From NCBI GenBank assembly GCA_016873225.1, contig VGXS01000038.1, positions 1 through 33,029 on the forward strand: 33,029 nucleotides of DNA. Reading direction: 5' to 3'. Origin of the DNA: Planctomycetota bacterium. GTDB taxonomy: Bacteria; Planctomycetota; Planctomycetia; Gemmatales; Gemmataceae. Made by a program: the position numbers and the translations under genes. This document shows positions 1 through 7,369 of the stretch, piece after piece. Under the pieces are notes generated by a model. The model worked only from the letters and a program-made list of their open reading frames with translations, had not been told where the DNA came from and ran no database searches. Numbering within the stretch: position 1 is the first letter of the stretch; the number at the start of each line of letters is the position of its first letter.

Positions 1-1290
1 CTGTTCGCCTACCAGAGCCCGCTCGAAAAGGTGCGTATCGCCGGCATCGGCGTGGGCGGCAAGGGCTCCAGCGACATCGACCAGTGCGGCAACGCCGGCG
101 ATGTGGTCGCCATTTGTGACATCGACGAGGGCCACCTTGAGTCCAAGGCCAAGAAATTCCCCAAGGCCAAGAAGTTCTTCGACTTCCGCAAGATGCTCGA
201 GGAAATGAACAAAAGCATCGACGCCGTGACCGTCTCCACGCCCGACCACACCCATGCCGTGGCCACCGCCATGGCCATGCGGATGGGCAAGCACGCCTAT
301 GTGCAGAAGCCCCTCACCCACACGGTGAAGGAGGCCCGCGTGCTGCGTGAACTGGCCCGCGAGAAGAAGCTTTGCACCCAAATGGGCAACCAGGGAACCG
401 CTGAAAACGGCCTGCGCACCGCCGTGGAACTTGTCCGCGCAGGCGTCATCGGCCAGGTGCGCGAGGTGCATGTGTGGACCAACCGGCCCGTGTGGCCGCA
501 AAGCCCAACCATTAAGGCCCGCTTCGCCGAGACGCCCGCCGTGCCCGCCTCGGTTCATTGGGACGAGTTCATCGGGCCCAGCCCGACGCGCGCCTACCAT
601 CCCGGCTACCACCCGTTCAAGTGGCGCGGCTGGTGGGACTTCGGCACCGGCGCCCTGGGCGACATGGCGTGCCATACCGCCAACATGGCCTTCATGGCCC
701 TCAAGCTCGGCCATCCCACGAGCGTGGTCGCCGAGAACGAGGAGCTGAACCCCGAGACCTACCCCGCCTGGGCGCATGTCACCACCGAGTTCCCCGCCCG
801 CGACGCCATGGGTCCCGTCACCTTCCATTGGTATGAGGGCCGCCGCAACGGCAAGCTTGTCCACCCGCCCGAGGAACTCCAGAAGAAGGTCCTCAAGGCC
901 GGCGAGAAGCTCGTCAACAGCGGCTCGATCCTGGTGGGCGACAAGGGCATCATCCATTCGCCCAACGACTACGGCGCCGCCTTCCGCCTCTCCAACCCGG
1001 ACGGCAGCCCGCTGGAAACCCCCAAGGTCGATGCCGTCCTGCCCCGCAACGGCAAGGGCGACCAGGGCCAGAAGGACGAATGGATCCGCGCCATCAAGGA
1101 GAACAAGCCCGAGCTGGCCCTGTCGAACTTCGACTACGCCGGCATGCTCACCGAGGCCATTCTCCTGGGCAATGTCGCCATGCGCGCCGGCAAGAAGCTC
1201 ATGTGGGATGGCCCCGGCCTGAAGTTCACCAACGCTCCCGAGTCCAACGCCTTCCTGCACTTCGAGTACCGCAAGGGCTGGACGCTCTGA
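1..1290 (+). CDS. Gfo/Idh/MocA family NAD(P)-dependent oxidoreductase, 5' truncated
   Basis: The frame is open to the left edge (LFAYQSPLEKVRIAGIG...), so the true start lies upstream, and 429 residues are visible. A Rossmann segment (VRIAGIGVGGKG) opens the visible part, followed by CDIDEGHLE, STPDHTH and the motif YVQKPLTH, which takes the place of the EKP of classical members. MGNQG follows, then a C-terminal alpha/beta domain with WWDFGTGALGDMACH. This form is typical of the large secreted Gfo/Idh/MocA paralogue families of planctomycetes, which often carry a Tat signal; that part would be off the window. Members are NAD(P)-dependent sugar or cyclitol dehydrogenases, but the substrate cannot be read here. 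A hairpin terminator follows at 1320, so the transcript probably ends here. Family assignment is secure, substrate unknown. Confidence 0.93.
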   Translation: MFAYQSPLEKVRIAGIGVGGKGSSDIDQCGNAGDVVAICDIDEGHLESKAKKFPKAKKFFDFRKMLEEMNKSIDAVTVSTPDHTHAVATAMAMRMGKHAYVQKPLTHTVKEARVLRELAREKKLCTQMGNQGTAENGLRTAVELVRAGVIGQVREVHVWTNRPVWPQSPTIKARFAETPAVPASVHWDEFIGPSPTRAYHPGYHPFKWRGWWDFGTGALGDMACHTANMAFMALKLGHPTSVVAENEELNPETYPAWAHVTTEFPARDAMGPVTFHWYEGRRNGKLVHPPEELQKKVLKAGEKLVNSGSILVGDKGIIHSPNDYGAAFRLSNPDGSPLETPKVDAVLPRNGKGDQGQKDEWIRAIKENKPELALSNFDYAGMLTEAILLGNVAMRAGKKLMWDGPGLKFTNAPESNAFLHFEYRKGWTL

Positions 1291-1319
1291 CATGCGCGCC
1301 CCGGCCGGTTGAACCCGCA

Positions 1320-1349
1320 GGCCCGATCCTCCCGAGGGTCGGGCCTTTT
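1320..1349 (+). terminator. Rho-independent terminator after the oxidoreductase gene
   Basis: GGCCCGA (1320-1326) pairs with TCGGGCC (1339-1345) around a short loop that can itself pair (CCTCCCGAGG). TTTT follows directly, then a pyrimidine-rich run. It lies 30 bases after the TGA at 1290 and before the next gene at 1385, as expected for an intrinsic terminator. Confidence 0.75.
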
Positions 1350-1384
1350 CCTTCCCTTTCGACGCCTTTCGGAGTTTCCGCTCC

Positions 1385-3421
1385 ATGAACCGCCTGCTTC
1401 GCTCCGCCGCCCTTCTGTTGCTTGCCGCCACCCTTCGCGCCGACGGTCCCGGCGATAACAATCCGGTCAAGGTGCGCCCCGTGCCTCCCCCGGGCATCGC
1501 CGTTCCCGAGGACACGCGCAAGGAACTCGCCGCCGAGCTGAAGAACCTTGCCGACGACATCTCGAGGGTGCGCGCGGCGCAAGCCGGCAAGCCGGCGCTC
1601 CGCCACCTGCCCGATGTGCAGGTGTTCCACGAGGCGGTGAGGACCGCCCTTGAACACGGCGAGTTCTTCGACGCCAAGGAATTCGCGCAGGCGAAAAAAC
1701 TGATGGCGATGGGCCGCGAGCGCGCCGGGCATCTGGCGCAGGGCAAGACGCCGTGGCTGGCCGCCCCGGGTCTGGTGCCCCGTGGCTATGCCAGCGCCAT
1801 CGACGGCTCCATCCAGCCCTACGGCCTGGTGGTGCCCGCCGGTTTCGTGCCAGGCGGCGCCCACCGCTACCGGCTCGACCTCTGGTGCCACGGCCGCGGC
1901 GAGAAGCTGTCGGAGGTGTCGTTCCTCAACCAGGTGGCCAACAGCCCCGGCCAGTTCACGCCGCCGGGGGCCATCGTGCTGCACCTGTACGGCCGGTACT
2001 GCAACGCCAACAAGTTCGCCGGCGAGGTGGACGCCTTCGAGGCCATGGCGGATCTCAGGAAGGACTATCCGGTCGACGACAACCGCGTGGTGATCCGGGG
2101 CTTCAGCATGGGAGGCGCGGCGTGCTGGCAATTCGCCGTGCATTACCCCGGCTTCTGGTGCGCCGCGGCGCCCGGCGCCGGGTTCGCGGAAACCCCCGAG
2201 TTCCTCAAGGTTTTCCAGAAGGAGGAGATCAAGCCCAACGCCTGGGAGCGCAAGCTGCTCGGCTGGTATGACTGCACCGACTGGGCCGCCAACCTCGCGA
2301 TGCTGCCCACCGTGGCCTACTCGGGCGAGAACGACAGCCAGAAGCAGGCCGCCGACATCATGGAAAAGGCCGCCGCGGCGAACGGGCTGAGGCTCACCCA
2401 CATCATCGGCCCCAAGACCGGCCACAGCTACCATCCCGCCGCCAAGGCCGAGGTGAACGCCCGCATCGACGCCATCGTCGCCTGGGGCCGCGAAAAGGCC
2501 CCCGCCATGGTGCGCTTCACCACCAGGACGCTCCGCTACGCCGATTGCCGGTGGGTGCGCGTCACCGGCCTCAAGACCCACTGGGAGCCCGGCCATGTGC
2601 TGGCCAGCTACGAGTCGGACCAGCCGCTCATGGAGGTCGATTGCCGCGGCATCACCGGGCTGGAGTTCCGCTTCGCGCCCGGCGAGGCGCCCGTGTCGTT
2701 GTGCGCGCGCACCGTGACCGTCCGCTTCCGCGAGGGCGAGGTGAAAACCCAGGTCGAGGTGCCCGGCGCCATGACCGACCGCTCCTGGACCGCCTCCTTC
2801 CACAAGAACGCCGAGGGCCACTGGCACCCGGGAGAGCCCAAGGGCGACTCGCCGCGCAAGAAGCCGGGCCTGCAGGGCCCGATCGACGACGCCTTCTGCT
2901 CGTCGTTCATCGTCGTGCGTCCCACCGGCAAGGCGGCCCACCCCAAGGTTCAGGAATGGGTCGACGCCGAACTGGCCCGATTCCTCAAGGAATGGCGGCG
3001 GCAGTTCCGCGGCAACGCGCGCGTGGTGGATGACGCCAACCTTACCGACGCCGACATCGCCAGCCACAACCTCGTCGTGTGGGGCGACCCCGCGGGCAAC
3101 TCCGTATTGGCCCGGGTCAAGGACAAGCTCGGGTTCGAATGGAGCAAGGAAACGCTGGCGCTATCCGGAAAGCCGCTTCCCGCGGCGGGTCATGTGCCCG
3201 CGCTCGTCAGGCCCAATCCGCTCAACCCCGGCAAGTACATCGTGGTGAACTCCGGCCCCACCTACCGCGAGTACGACTACCTCAACAACGCCCGGCAGAT
3301 CCCACGCCTGCCCGACTGGGCGGTGATCGACATCTCGGTGGCCCCCGACGCCCGCAGGCCGGGAGGCATCGCCGCAGCCGGCTTCTATGACGAACGCTGG
3401 AACATGCCCAAGGGGGAATAA
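1385..3421 (+). CDS. Secreted alpha/beta-hydrolase (prolyl-oligopeptidase-like)
   Basis: This 678-residue protein starts at an ATG with a clear signal peptide (MNRLLRSAALLLLAATLRA, cut near residue 19), so it is exported. The alpha/beta-hydrolase domain occupies roughly residues 130-370. The nucleophile elbow is GFSMGG with Ser241, and plausible acid and base residues are Asp317 (SGENDS) and His347 (KTGHSYHP). The region after about residue 375 is a separate domain, partly beta-rich (around TVRFREGEV), of unknown role, ending near WAVIDISVAPD. The fold and catalytic residues point to an esterase or peptidase of the S9-like group found in secreted planctomycete proteins; the substrate is unknown. 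A terminator precedes it and the next start is 4 bases after its TAA, so it probably leads a transcript with the carbonic-anhydrase-like gene. Confidence 0.82.
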   Translation: MNRLLRSAALLLLAATLRADGPGDNNPVKVRPVPPPGIAVPEDTRKELAAELKNLADDISRVRAAQAGKPALRHLPDVQVFHEAVRTALEHGEFFDAKEFAQAKKLMAMGRERAGHLAQGKTPWLAAPGLVPRGYASAIDGSIQPYGLVVPAGFVPGGAHRYRLDLWCHGRGEKLSEVSFLNQVANSPGQFTPPGAIVLHLYGRYCNANKFAGEVDAFEAMADLRKDYPVDDNRVVIRGFSMGGAACWQFAVHYPGFWCAAAPGAGFAETPEFLKVFQKEEIKPNAWERKLLGWYDCTDWAANLAMLPTVAYSGENDSQKQAADIMEKAAAANGLRLTHIIGPKTGHSYHPAAKAEVNARIDAIVAWGREKAPAMVRFTTRTLRYADCRWVRVTGLKTHWEPGHVLASYESDQPLMEVDCRGITGLEFRFAPGEAPVSLCARTVTVRFREGEVKTQVEVPGAMTDRSWTASFHKNAEGHWHPGEPKGDSPRKKPGLQGPIDDAFCSSFIVVRPTGKAAHPKVQEWVDAELARFLKEWRRQFRGNARVVDDANLTDADIASHNLVVWGDPAGNSVLARVKDKLGFEWSKETLALSGKPLPAAGHVPALVRPNPLNPGKYIVVNSGPTYREYDYLNNARQIPRLPDWAVIDISVAPDARRPGGIAAAGFYDERWNMPKGE

Positions 3422-3425
3422 CCCG

Positions 3426-3950
3426 ATGAGGCTCGTCGGCGGGGCTTTCGTCCATTCCTCGGCGATCCTGACCGGGCGGGTGGTGCTCGGCCAGGGGGCG
3501 AGCCTGTGGCCCCATGTGGTGATCCGCGGCGACTTGGCTGAGATTCGCATTGGCGCCCGGACCAACCTCCAGGACGGCGTGATCGTCCACACCGACTTCG
3601 GCGTCGACCAGCACATCGGCGACGATGTCGCCGTCGGCCACCGCGCCACCTTGCATGGCACCCGCATCGGCCGCGGGTGCCTCATCGGCATGGGCGCGAT
3701 CCTGCTCTCGGGCTCGGAGATCGGCGAGGACAGCGTCGTCGCCGCGGGCAGCCTTGTCACCGAGGGGAAGAAGTTTCCTCCCCGGTCGCTCATCATGGGG
3801 AGTCCGGCGCGGGTGGCGCGGGAGGTCTCCGAGGAGCAGCTTGAGCGTGTCCGGATGATCTGCCGCCGCTACCATGACCTTGCGGCCGATTATGCCGCCG
3901 GGAAGTTCCCTCTGCTGGTATCCATGGACAATCAGGAGCAACGATCATGA
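3426..3950 (+). CDS. Gamma-class carbonic anhydrase-like hexapeptide-repeat protein
   Basis: This 174-residue protein has the left-handed beta-helix hexapeptide pattern throughout (for example IRIGARTNL, RIGRGCLIG). The three zinc ligands of the gamma carbonic anhydrase/YrdA/PaaY family are in place: His55 (VIVHTD) and His72 and His77 (VGHRATLHG). The C-terminal helix (EEQLERVRMICRRYHDLAADY) is also typical. I chose the ATG at 3426, 4 bases after the upstream TAA, because the family begins directly with the first strand; a longer reading from 3387 would overlap the hydrolase. Family members are trimeric cytosolic zinc proteins, and many have weak or no proven CO2 hydration activity, so the enzymatic role is inferred. 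Its stop overlaps the next start (ATGA). Confidence 0.9.
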   Translation: MRLVGGAFVHSSAILTGRVVLGQGASLWPHVVIRGDLAEIRIGARTNLQDGVIVHTDFGVDQHIGDDVAVGHRATLHGTRIGRGCLIGMGAILLSGSEIGEDSVVAAGSLVTEGKKFPPRSLIMGSPARVAREVSEEQLERVRMICRRYHDLAADYAAGKFPLLVSMDNQEQRS

Positions 3951-4333
3951 TCAGGATGACAATGGGAGCGGCGGCCATGATGCTGCTGGCCGCGCTGACC
4001 GTTCGCGCCGACGACTCCAGGTCGCGGTGGAAGGGACAGTGGACGAGCGATTCCACCGGCCATAAGGGACCCCTCAAGGCCACCGTTGTGCAGGAGGGCC
4101 CCGACTCCTACAAGGCGCGCTTCGCGGGCCGCTTCGCCGGGGTTGTGCCGTTCATGTACACCAGCAAGATGCAGGTCACCGGCGTGGAGAACGGCCGGGT
4201 TCACCTCGCGGCCGACCGCAAGCTGCCGATGTTCGGGCAGTTCAGCACCCGCGCCGTGATCGACGGCGACAGGTTCGACGCCACCTTCAAGGCCAAGAAC
4301 GACCAGGGCAGCTTCCGCATGGAGCGCCGCTGA
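3947..4333 (+). CDS. Small secreted protein of unknown function
   Basis: I do not recognise the family. The 128-residue product starts with a signal peptide (MIRMTMGAAAMMLLAALTVRA, cut near residue 21). A compact, probably all-beta domain of alternating hydrophobic and charged strands follows (WKGQWTSDS, PLKATVVQEG, YKARFAGRFAG, MQVTGVENGRVHLAAD, FDATFKAKND). That pattern resembles small lipocalin-like or periplasmic beta-barrel proteins that test how a bound or crystal-like ligand fits, but no diagnostic residue is visible. The start overlaps the upstream stop as ATGA, so translation is probably coupled to the carbonic-anhydrase-like gene. The PQQ-like gene follows within 27 bases. Confidence 0.75.
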   Translation: MIRMTMGAAAMMLLAALTVRADDSRSRWKGQWTSDSTGHKGPLKATVVQEGPDSYKARFAGRFAGVVPFMYTSKMQVTGVENGRVHLAADRKLPMFGQFSTRAVIDGDRFDATFKAKNDQGSFRMERR

Positions 4334-4360
4334 CCCCAAGGTGTGATTCAGGAGCCCGTC

Positions 4361-5638
4361 ATGACCATCGGTACCTTCGGCAGGCTGGCGATCATGGCGG
4401 GCGCCGCGCTCGCGGCCGCCCCGCTGGCGCGCGGCGAGAACTGGCCGGCGTTCCGCGGGCCCGCGGGGCAGGGAATCTCGGGGGAGAAAAACCTCCCCCT
4501 CAAGTGGGACAAGAACCAGAACCTGCTCTGGTCGACCGCCATCGACGGGGTCTCGTGGTCGACCCCCATCGTCTGGGGAGACCGCGTCTTCCTCACCACG
4601 GCGACCGACGAGGGCAAGTCGTGCCGGATGCTGGCGCTCGACGCGGCTTCCGGAAAAATCGTCTGGGACCGCGAAGTCTTCAAACAGGTTCCCCGCAAGA
4701 AGGAGACCCGCAACAGCTACGCCACCCCCACGCCCGTCACCGATGGCAAGCGTGTCTACGCGGTCTTCAGCGACGGCGGCTTCGCCGCCCTCGATTTCTC
4801 CGGCAAGGTCGCCTGGACCAACCGCGACTATCCCTTCTACAGCCAGCACGGCCTGGGCGCCTCTCCCGTCCTGGCCGGCGGACTGCTCATCATGACGATG
4901 GACGCCAGCAGCGAGGGCGATGACAAGCTCATCGGCTGGCAGAAGCCATGGGACAAGTCGTTCGTGGTGGCGCTCGACGCCGAGACCGGCAAGCAGCGCT
5001 GGAAAACCATGCGCGGCATCACCCGCATTTCCCACGGCACGCCCACCCTGTGGAACGGCGCCGACGGAAAGCCCCAACTGGTGACCGAGGCGGGCGATGT
5101 GGTGCAGGGCTTCGATGTCGCCACGGGAACCAAATTGTGGACCAGCGCCGTCGCCGGCGAGGGCAAGGTTCCCTCCACCGTTGTTGGCGACGGCCTCGTG
5201 TTCACCGCCGGGGGCTACCGCGGCCGCGATAGCGTCAAGGCGTTCCGGCTGGGAGGCTCGGGCGACCTGGCCGAGACGGCGCTGGCATGGGAACAGAAGA
5301 AGGTCAATCCCAAGGTGCCTTCCCTGCTGTTCATCAAGCCCTGGCTGTTCGCCATCCAGGACAACGGCATGGCCAGTTGCCAGAAGGCCGACACCGGCGA
5401 GGTGGTCTGGCAGGAACGGGTCGGGGGCGGCTTTTCGGCCTCGCCCGTGGCGGCGGAGGGGCGCGTCTACCTGCTCGACAACAACGGCGACACCACGGTC
5501 ATCGAGGCGGGCCCCGCCTTCAAGGTGCTCGCCAGGAACCCTCTTGGCGAACCCACCCAGGCCTCGATGGCCGTTTCCGACGGCCGCCTTTTCATCCGCA
5601 CCGAGAAGAACCTCCACTGCGTCGGCGCCAAGCGCTGA
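4361..5638 (+). CDS. Secreted PQQ-like beta-propeller protein (BamB-like fold)
   Basis: This 425-residue protein has a signal peptide (GRLAIMAGAALAAAPLARG). It then has WPAFRGPAGQGIS, the standard entry to planctomycete PQQ-like propellers, and repeated blades such as MLALDAASGKIVWD, FVVALDAETGKQRWK, GFDVATGTKLWTS and SCQKADTGEVVWQ. These are the AxDxxTGxxxW signatures of the WD40-like PQQ/BamB fold. The ATG at 4361 is preferred to the in-frame GTG at 4343 because AGGAG lies about 6 bases upstream of it. Planctomycetes carry many such exported propellers of uncharacterised function. The fold alone does not show PQQ binding, so a binding or scaffolding role is as likely as catalysis. Confidence 0.9.
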   Translation: MTIGTFGRLAIMAGAALAAAPLARGENWPAFRGPAGQGISGEKNLPLKWDKNQNLLWSTAIDGVSWSTPIVWGDRVFLTTATDEGKSCRMLALDAASGKIVWDREVFKQVPRKKETRNSYATPTPVTDGKRVYAVFSDGGFAALDFSGKVAWTNRDYPFYSQHGLGASPVLAGGLLIMTMDASSEGDDKLIGWQKPWDKSFVVALDAETGKQRWKTMRGITRISHGTPTLWNGADGKPQLVTEAGDVVQGFDVATGTKLWTSAVAGEGKVPSTVVGDGLVFTAGGYRGRDSVKAFRLGGSGDLAETALAWEQKKVNPKVPSLLFIKPWLFAIQDNGMASCQKADTGEVVWQERVGGGFSASPVAAEGRVYLLDNNGDTTVIEAGPAFKVLARNPLGEPTQASMAVSDGRLFIRTEKNLHCVGAKR

Positions 5639-5705
5639 CCGAGAAGTCGGCGCAATCAGGTTAAATCCGCGTACAATTCAACGATTGGTCCCGGGGGGCT
5701 CGCCG

Positions 5706-5939
5706 ATGCCAAGTGTCTCGATCGAGGAAGCTTCAGGCAACCTTCATGGCCTCATCGAAAGTCTTTCTCCCGGTGAGGAATTGGTCATCACGGAACGACA
5801 GGAACCTGTCGCCAAGCTGATTTCGACCCGTGGCGCCTCGCAACGACCCGTTCCCAAATTGGGCACACAGCGCGGTTGCGTGCTTTCCATGGAACGCTTC
5901 GATGATCCCCTTGAGGATTTTGCGGAGCACCAGGGTTGA
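5706..5939 (+). CDS. Phd/YefM-type antitoxin of a VapC-like toxin pair
   Basis: The 77-residue protein has the usual layout of this family. An N-terminal DNA-binding half (VSIEEASGNLHGLIESLSPG, then EELVITERQEPVAKLI) is followed by a C-terminal toxin-neutralising tail (CVLSMERFDDPLEDFAEHQ). That tail corresponds to the FDxPLxxF motif seen in antitoxins paired with COG3744 PIN toxins. The antitoxin looks intact: ATG start, no interruption. Its TGA overlaps the TTG start of the toxin remnant. In working pairs the antitoxin binds its own promoter and masks the nuclease; here the partner is broken, so the antitoxin may be a relic or may protect against a toxin encoded elsewhere. A TACAAT at 5672-5677 could be part of its promoter, without a convincing -35 box. 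Confidence 0.85.
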   Translation: MPSVSIEEASGNLHGLIESLSPGEELVITERQEPVAKLISTRGASQRPVPKLGTQRGCVLSMERFDDPLEDFAEHQG

Positions 5940-6330
5940 GATATTTGCTTGACACACACACACGCTGATCTGGAGCCAGGAAGATCCATCACGGCTTCCC
6001 AGCCAGGTGATATCCGCACTTTCCGACCCGTTGAACGACCGGATTGTGAGCGTGGTCTCGATATGGGAAATCGGCATCAAGGTGGCCTTGGGCAAATTGC
6101 CACTGGCTAAATCCTTTCGCTCATGGATTGACACGGCCCTTGCGGACATGGCTTGTTCCGTCCTGCCGATCAAATTGGATCATGTCGACAAGTTGGGATC
6201 CTTGCCGTTCCATCACCGCGATCCCTTCGACAGGATGCTGATTTCCCAGGCATAGGCGGAAAACATCCCCTTGATTGGCTCCGATGCCCAATTTGATTCC
6301 TATGGCGTCAAACGCCAATGGGATGAATGA
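5936..6330 (+). pseudogene. VapC-like PIN-domain toxin, broken by an AC-repeat frameshift and a nonsense codon
   Basis: A TTG start overlapping the antitoxin stop gives MRYLLDTHT, the canonical PIN opening with the first catalytic Asp. The (AC)6 tract at 5952-5963 is one dinucleotide longer than the frame requires, and the original frame hits TGA at 5966. Shifting by two at the tract restores LIWSQEDPSRLP, then VSIWEIGIKVALGKLPL (conserved Glu) and LPFHHRDPFDRMLISQA (conserved Asp). A TAG at 6253-6255 then interrupts, and the same frame continues AENIPLIGSDAQFDSYGV to TGA at 6328. This matches the COG3744 PIN nuclease length and motif order. Two independent lesions make a non-functional toxin the simplest reading. 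Alternatives are a sequencing error at the AC tract or repeat-based phase variation, which would not by itself explain the TAG. Confidence 0.85.
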
Positions 6331-6383
6331 CAAAAACGAATTTTCAAGAGATCGAAGTGCGGATTGTGATGCCAGGATCCTCG

Positions 6384-7337
6384 TCACCTCGGCGCGGGAT
6401 ACTTGGGCTGCCGGCCGGCCAGCACCTCGACCACATCCCTTACCACCCAGCTCATGTTCTCGATCGCGGTGCGGGTGCGCGCGGCCATGTGCGGAGTCAG
6501 CAGCACATTGTCGAGGCCGAGCAGCGGGTAATCCGCCTTGGGCGGTTCGGGATCAAACACATCGATCGCGGCGCCGGCGATCCTGTTGTGGCGGATGGCG
6601 TCGGCCAGCGCGTCGTCGTCGAGCACTTCGCCCCGGCTTGTGTTGATCAGGATCGCCGTTGGCTTCATGAGCGACAGCAGTGGGGCGCCGACCAGGTTCT
6701 CGTTGCCGGCCTTCATGTCCACATGCAGCGAGACGATGTCCGCCGTTGAGAACAGCGTGTCCTTGTCGACCGACTCGGCGGGGAAATCGAGGCGCGCCCG
6801 CACATCGACCAGGTCGTTGTAAATGACCCGCATTCCGAAACCGTTGGCCGCGATCCTGCCGACCCGCCTTCCGACCCGTCCCATGCCGAGGATGCCGATG
6901 GTCAGTTCGTTCAACTGCGAGCCGCGCTGGGTGTCGCGGATGCGCTTGAACTCCTTGGGATCGTACGCGCGGTCCTTGAAGAAGGCCCAGGGGCGCAGCA
7001 ACTGAAGGGCGTACCCGATGACGAAGTCACCGACGGCCAGCGTGTTCGCGTCGGGCGTGAAGACCACCTCGACGCCGCGGGCGCGGCAGGCCGGCACATC
7101 GATATTCTCAAGGCCCACGCCGCCCCTGGCGACCACCTTCAGCATGGGGCAGCGCGCCAGCAGTTCGGGGTTCACCCGGGTGTAGGTGCGGACCACAAGC
7201 GCCGCCGCCTCGGGCAGGGCTGCGTCGAACGCGGATGAGCCGGGGCCGGCCTCGATGACCCTGGCGCGTTCCTTGAGCCATGCCAGGGGAGCCGGGTCGG
7301 AACCTTCGGTAACGATGATGGTCGGGAGATTGCGCAT
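6384..7337 (-). CDS. D-isomer specific 2-hydroxyacid dehydrogenase (phosphoglycerate dehydrogenase-like)
   Basis: The 317-residue protein has the two-part fold of D-2-hydroxyacid dehydrogenases. A catalytic half (PMLKVVARGGVGLENIDV) comes first. The NAD-binding domain carries GILGMGRVGRRVG, then NTSRGEVLDDDAL with the catalytic Arg, FDPEPP with the catalytic Glu and LLTPHMAA with the catalytic His. It lacks the C-terminal ACT or regulatory domain of long SerA proteins, so it is a short form. It could be a 3-phosphoglycerate, glyoxylate or hydroxypyruvate enzyme; sequence alone does not decide. I start it at the ATG at 7337 (MRNLPTIIVTEG); a longer reading would overlap the helicase end. The helicase stops 32 bases upstream, so the two may be co-transcribed. 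Confidence 0.92.
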   Translation of the reverse strand: MRNLPTIIVTEGSDPAPLAWLKERARVIEAGPGSSAFDAALPEAAALVVRTYTRVNPELLARCPMLKVVARGGVGLENIDVPACRARGVEVVFTPDANTLAVGDFVIGYALQLLRPWAFFKDRAYDPKEFKRIRDTQRGSQLNELTIGILGMGRVGRRVGRIAANGFGMRVIYNDLVDVRARLDFPAESVDKDTLFSTADIVSLHVDMKAGNENLVGAPLLSLMKPTAILINTSRGEVLDDDALADAIRHNRIAGAAIDVFDPEPPKADYPLLGLDNVLLTPHMAARTRTAIENMSWVVRDVVEVLAGRQPKYPAPR

Positions 7338-7369
7338 GAGGGTCGTTATAGCGCAACGAGGGCGCCCGG

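Noticed and set aside
1226..3067. Long minus-strand open frame of 613 codons
   Set aside because: It is the reverse shadow of the oxidoreductase end and the secreted hydrolase; composition is Gly/His/Arg-rich without any domain, as expected for a shadow in GC-rich DNA.
3932..5617. Long minus-strand open frame of 561 codons
   Set aside because: It mirrors the small secreted gene and PQQ-like gene on the plus strand, which have clear signal peptides and motifs.
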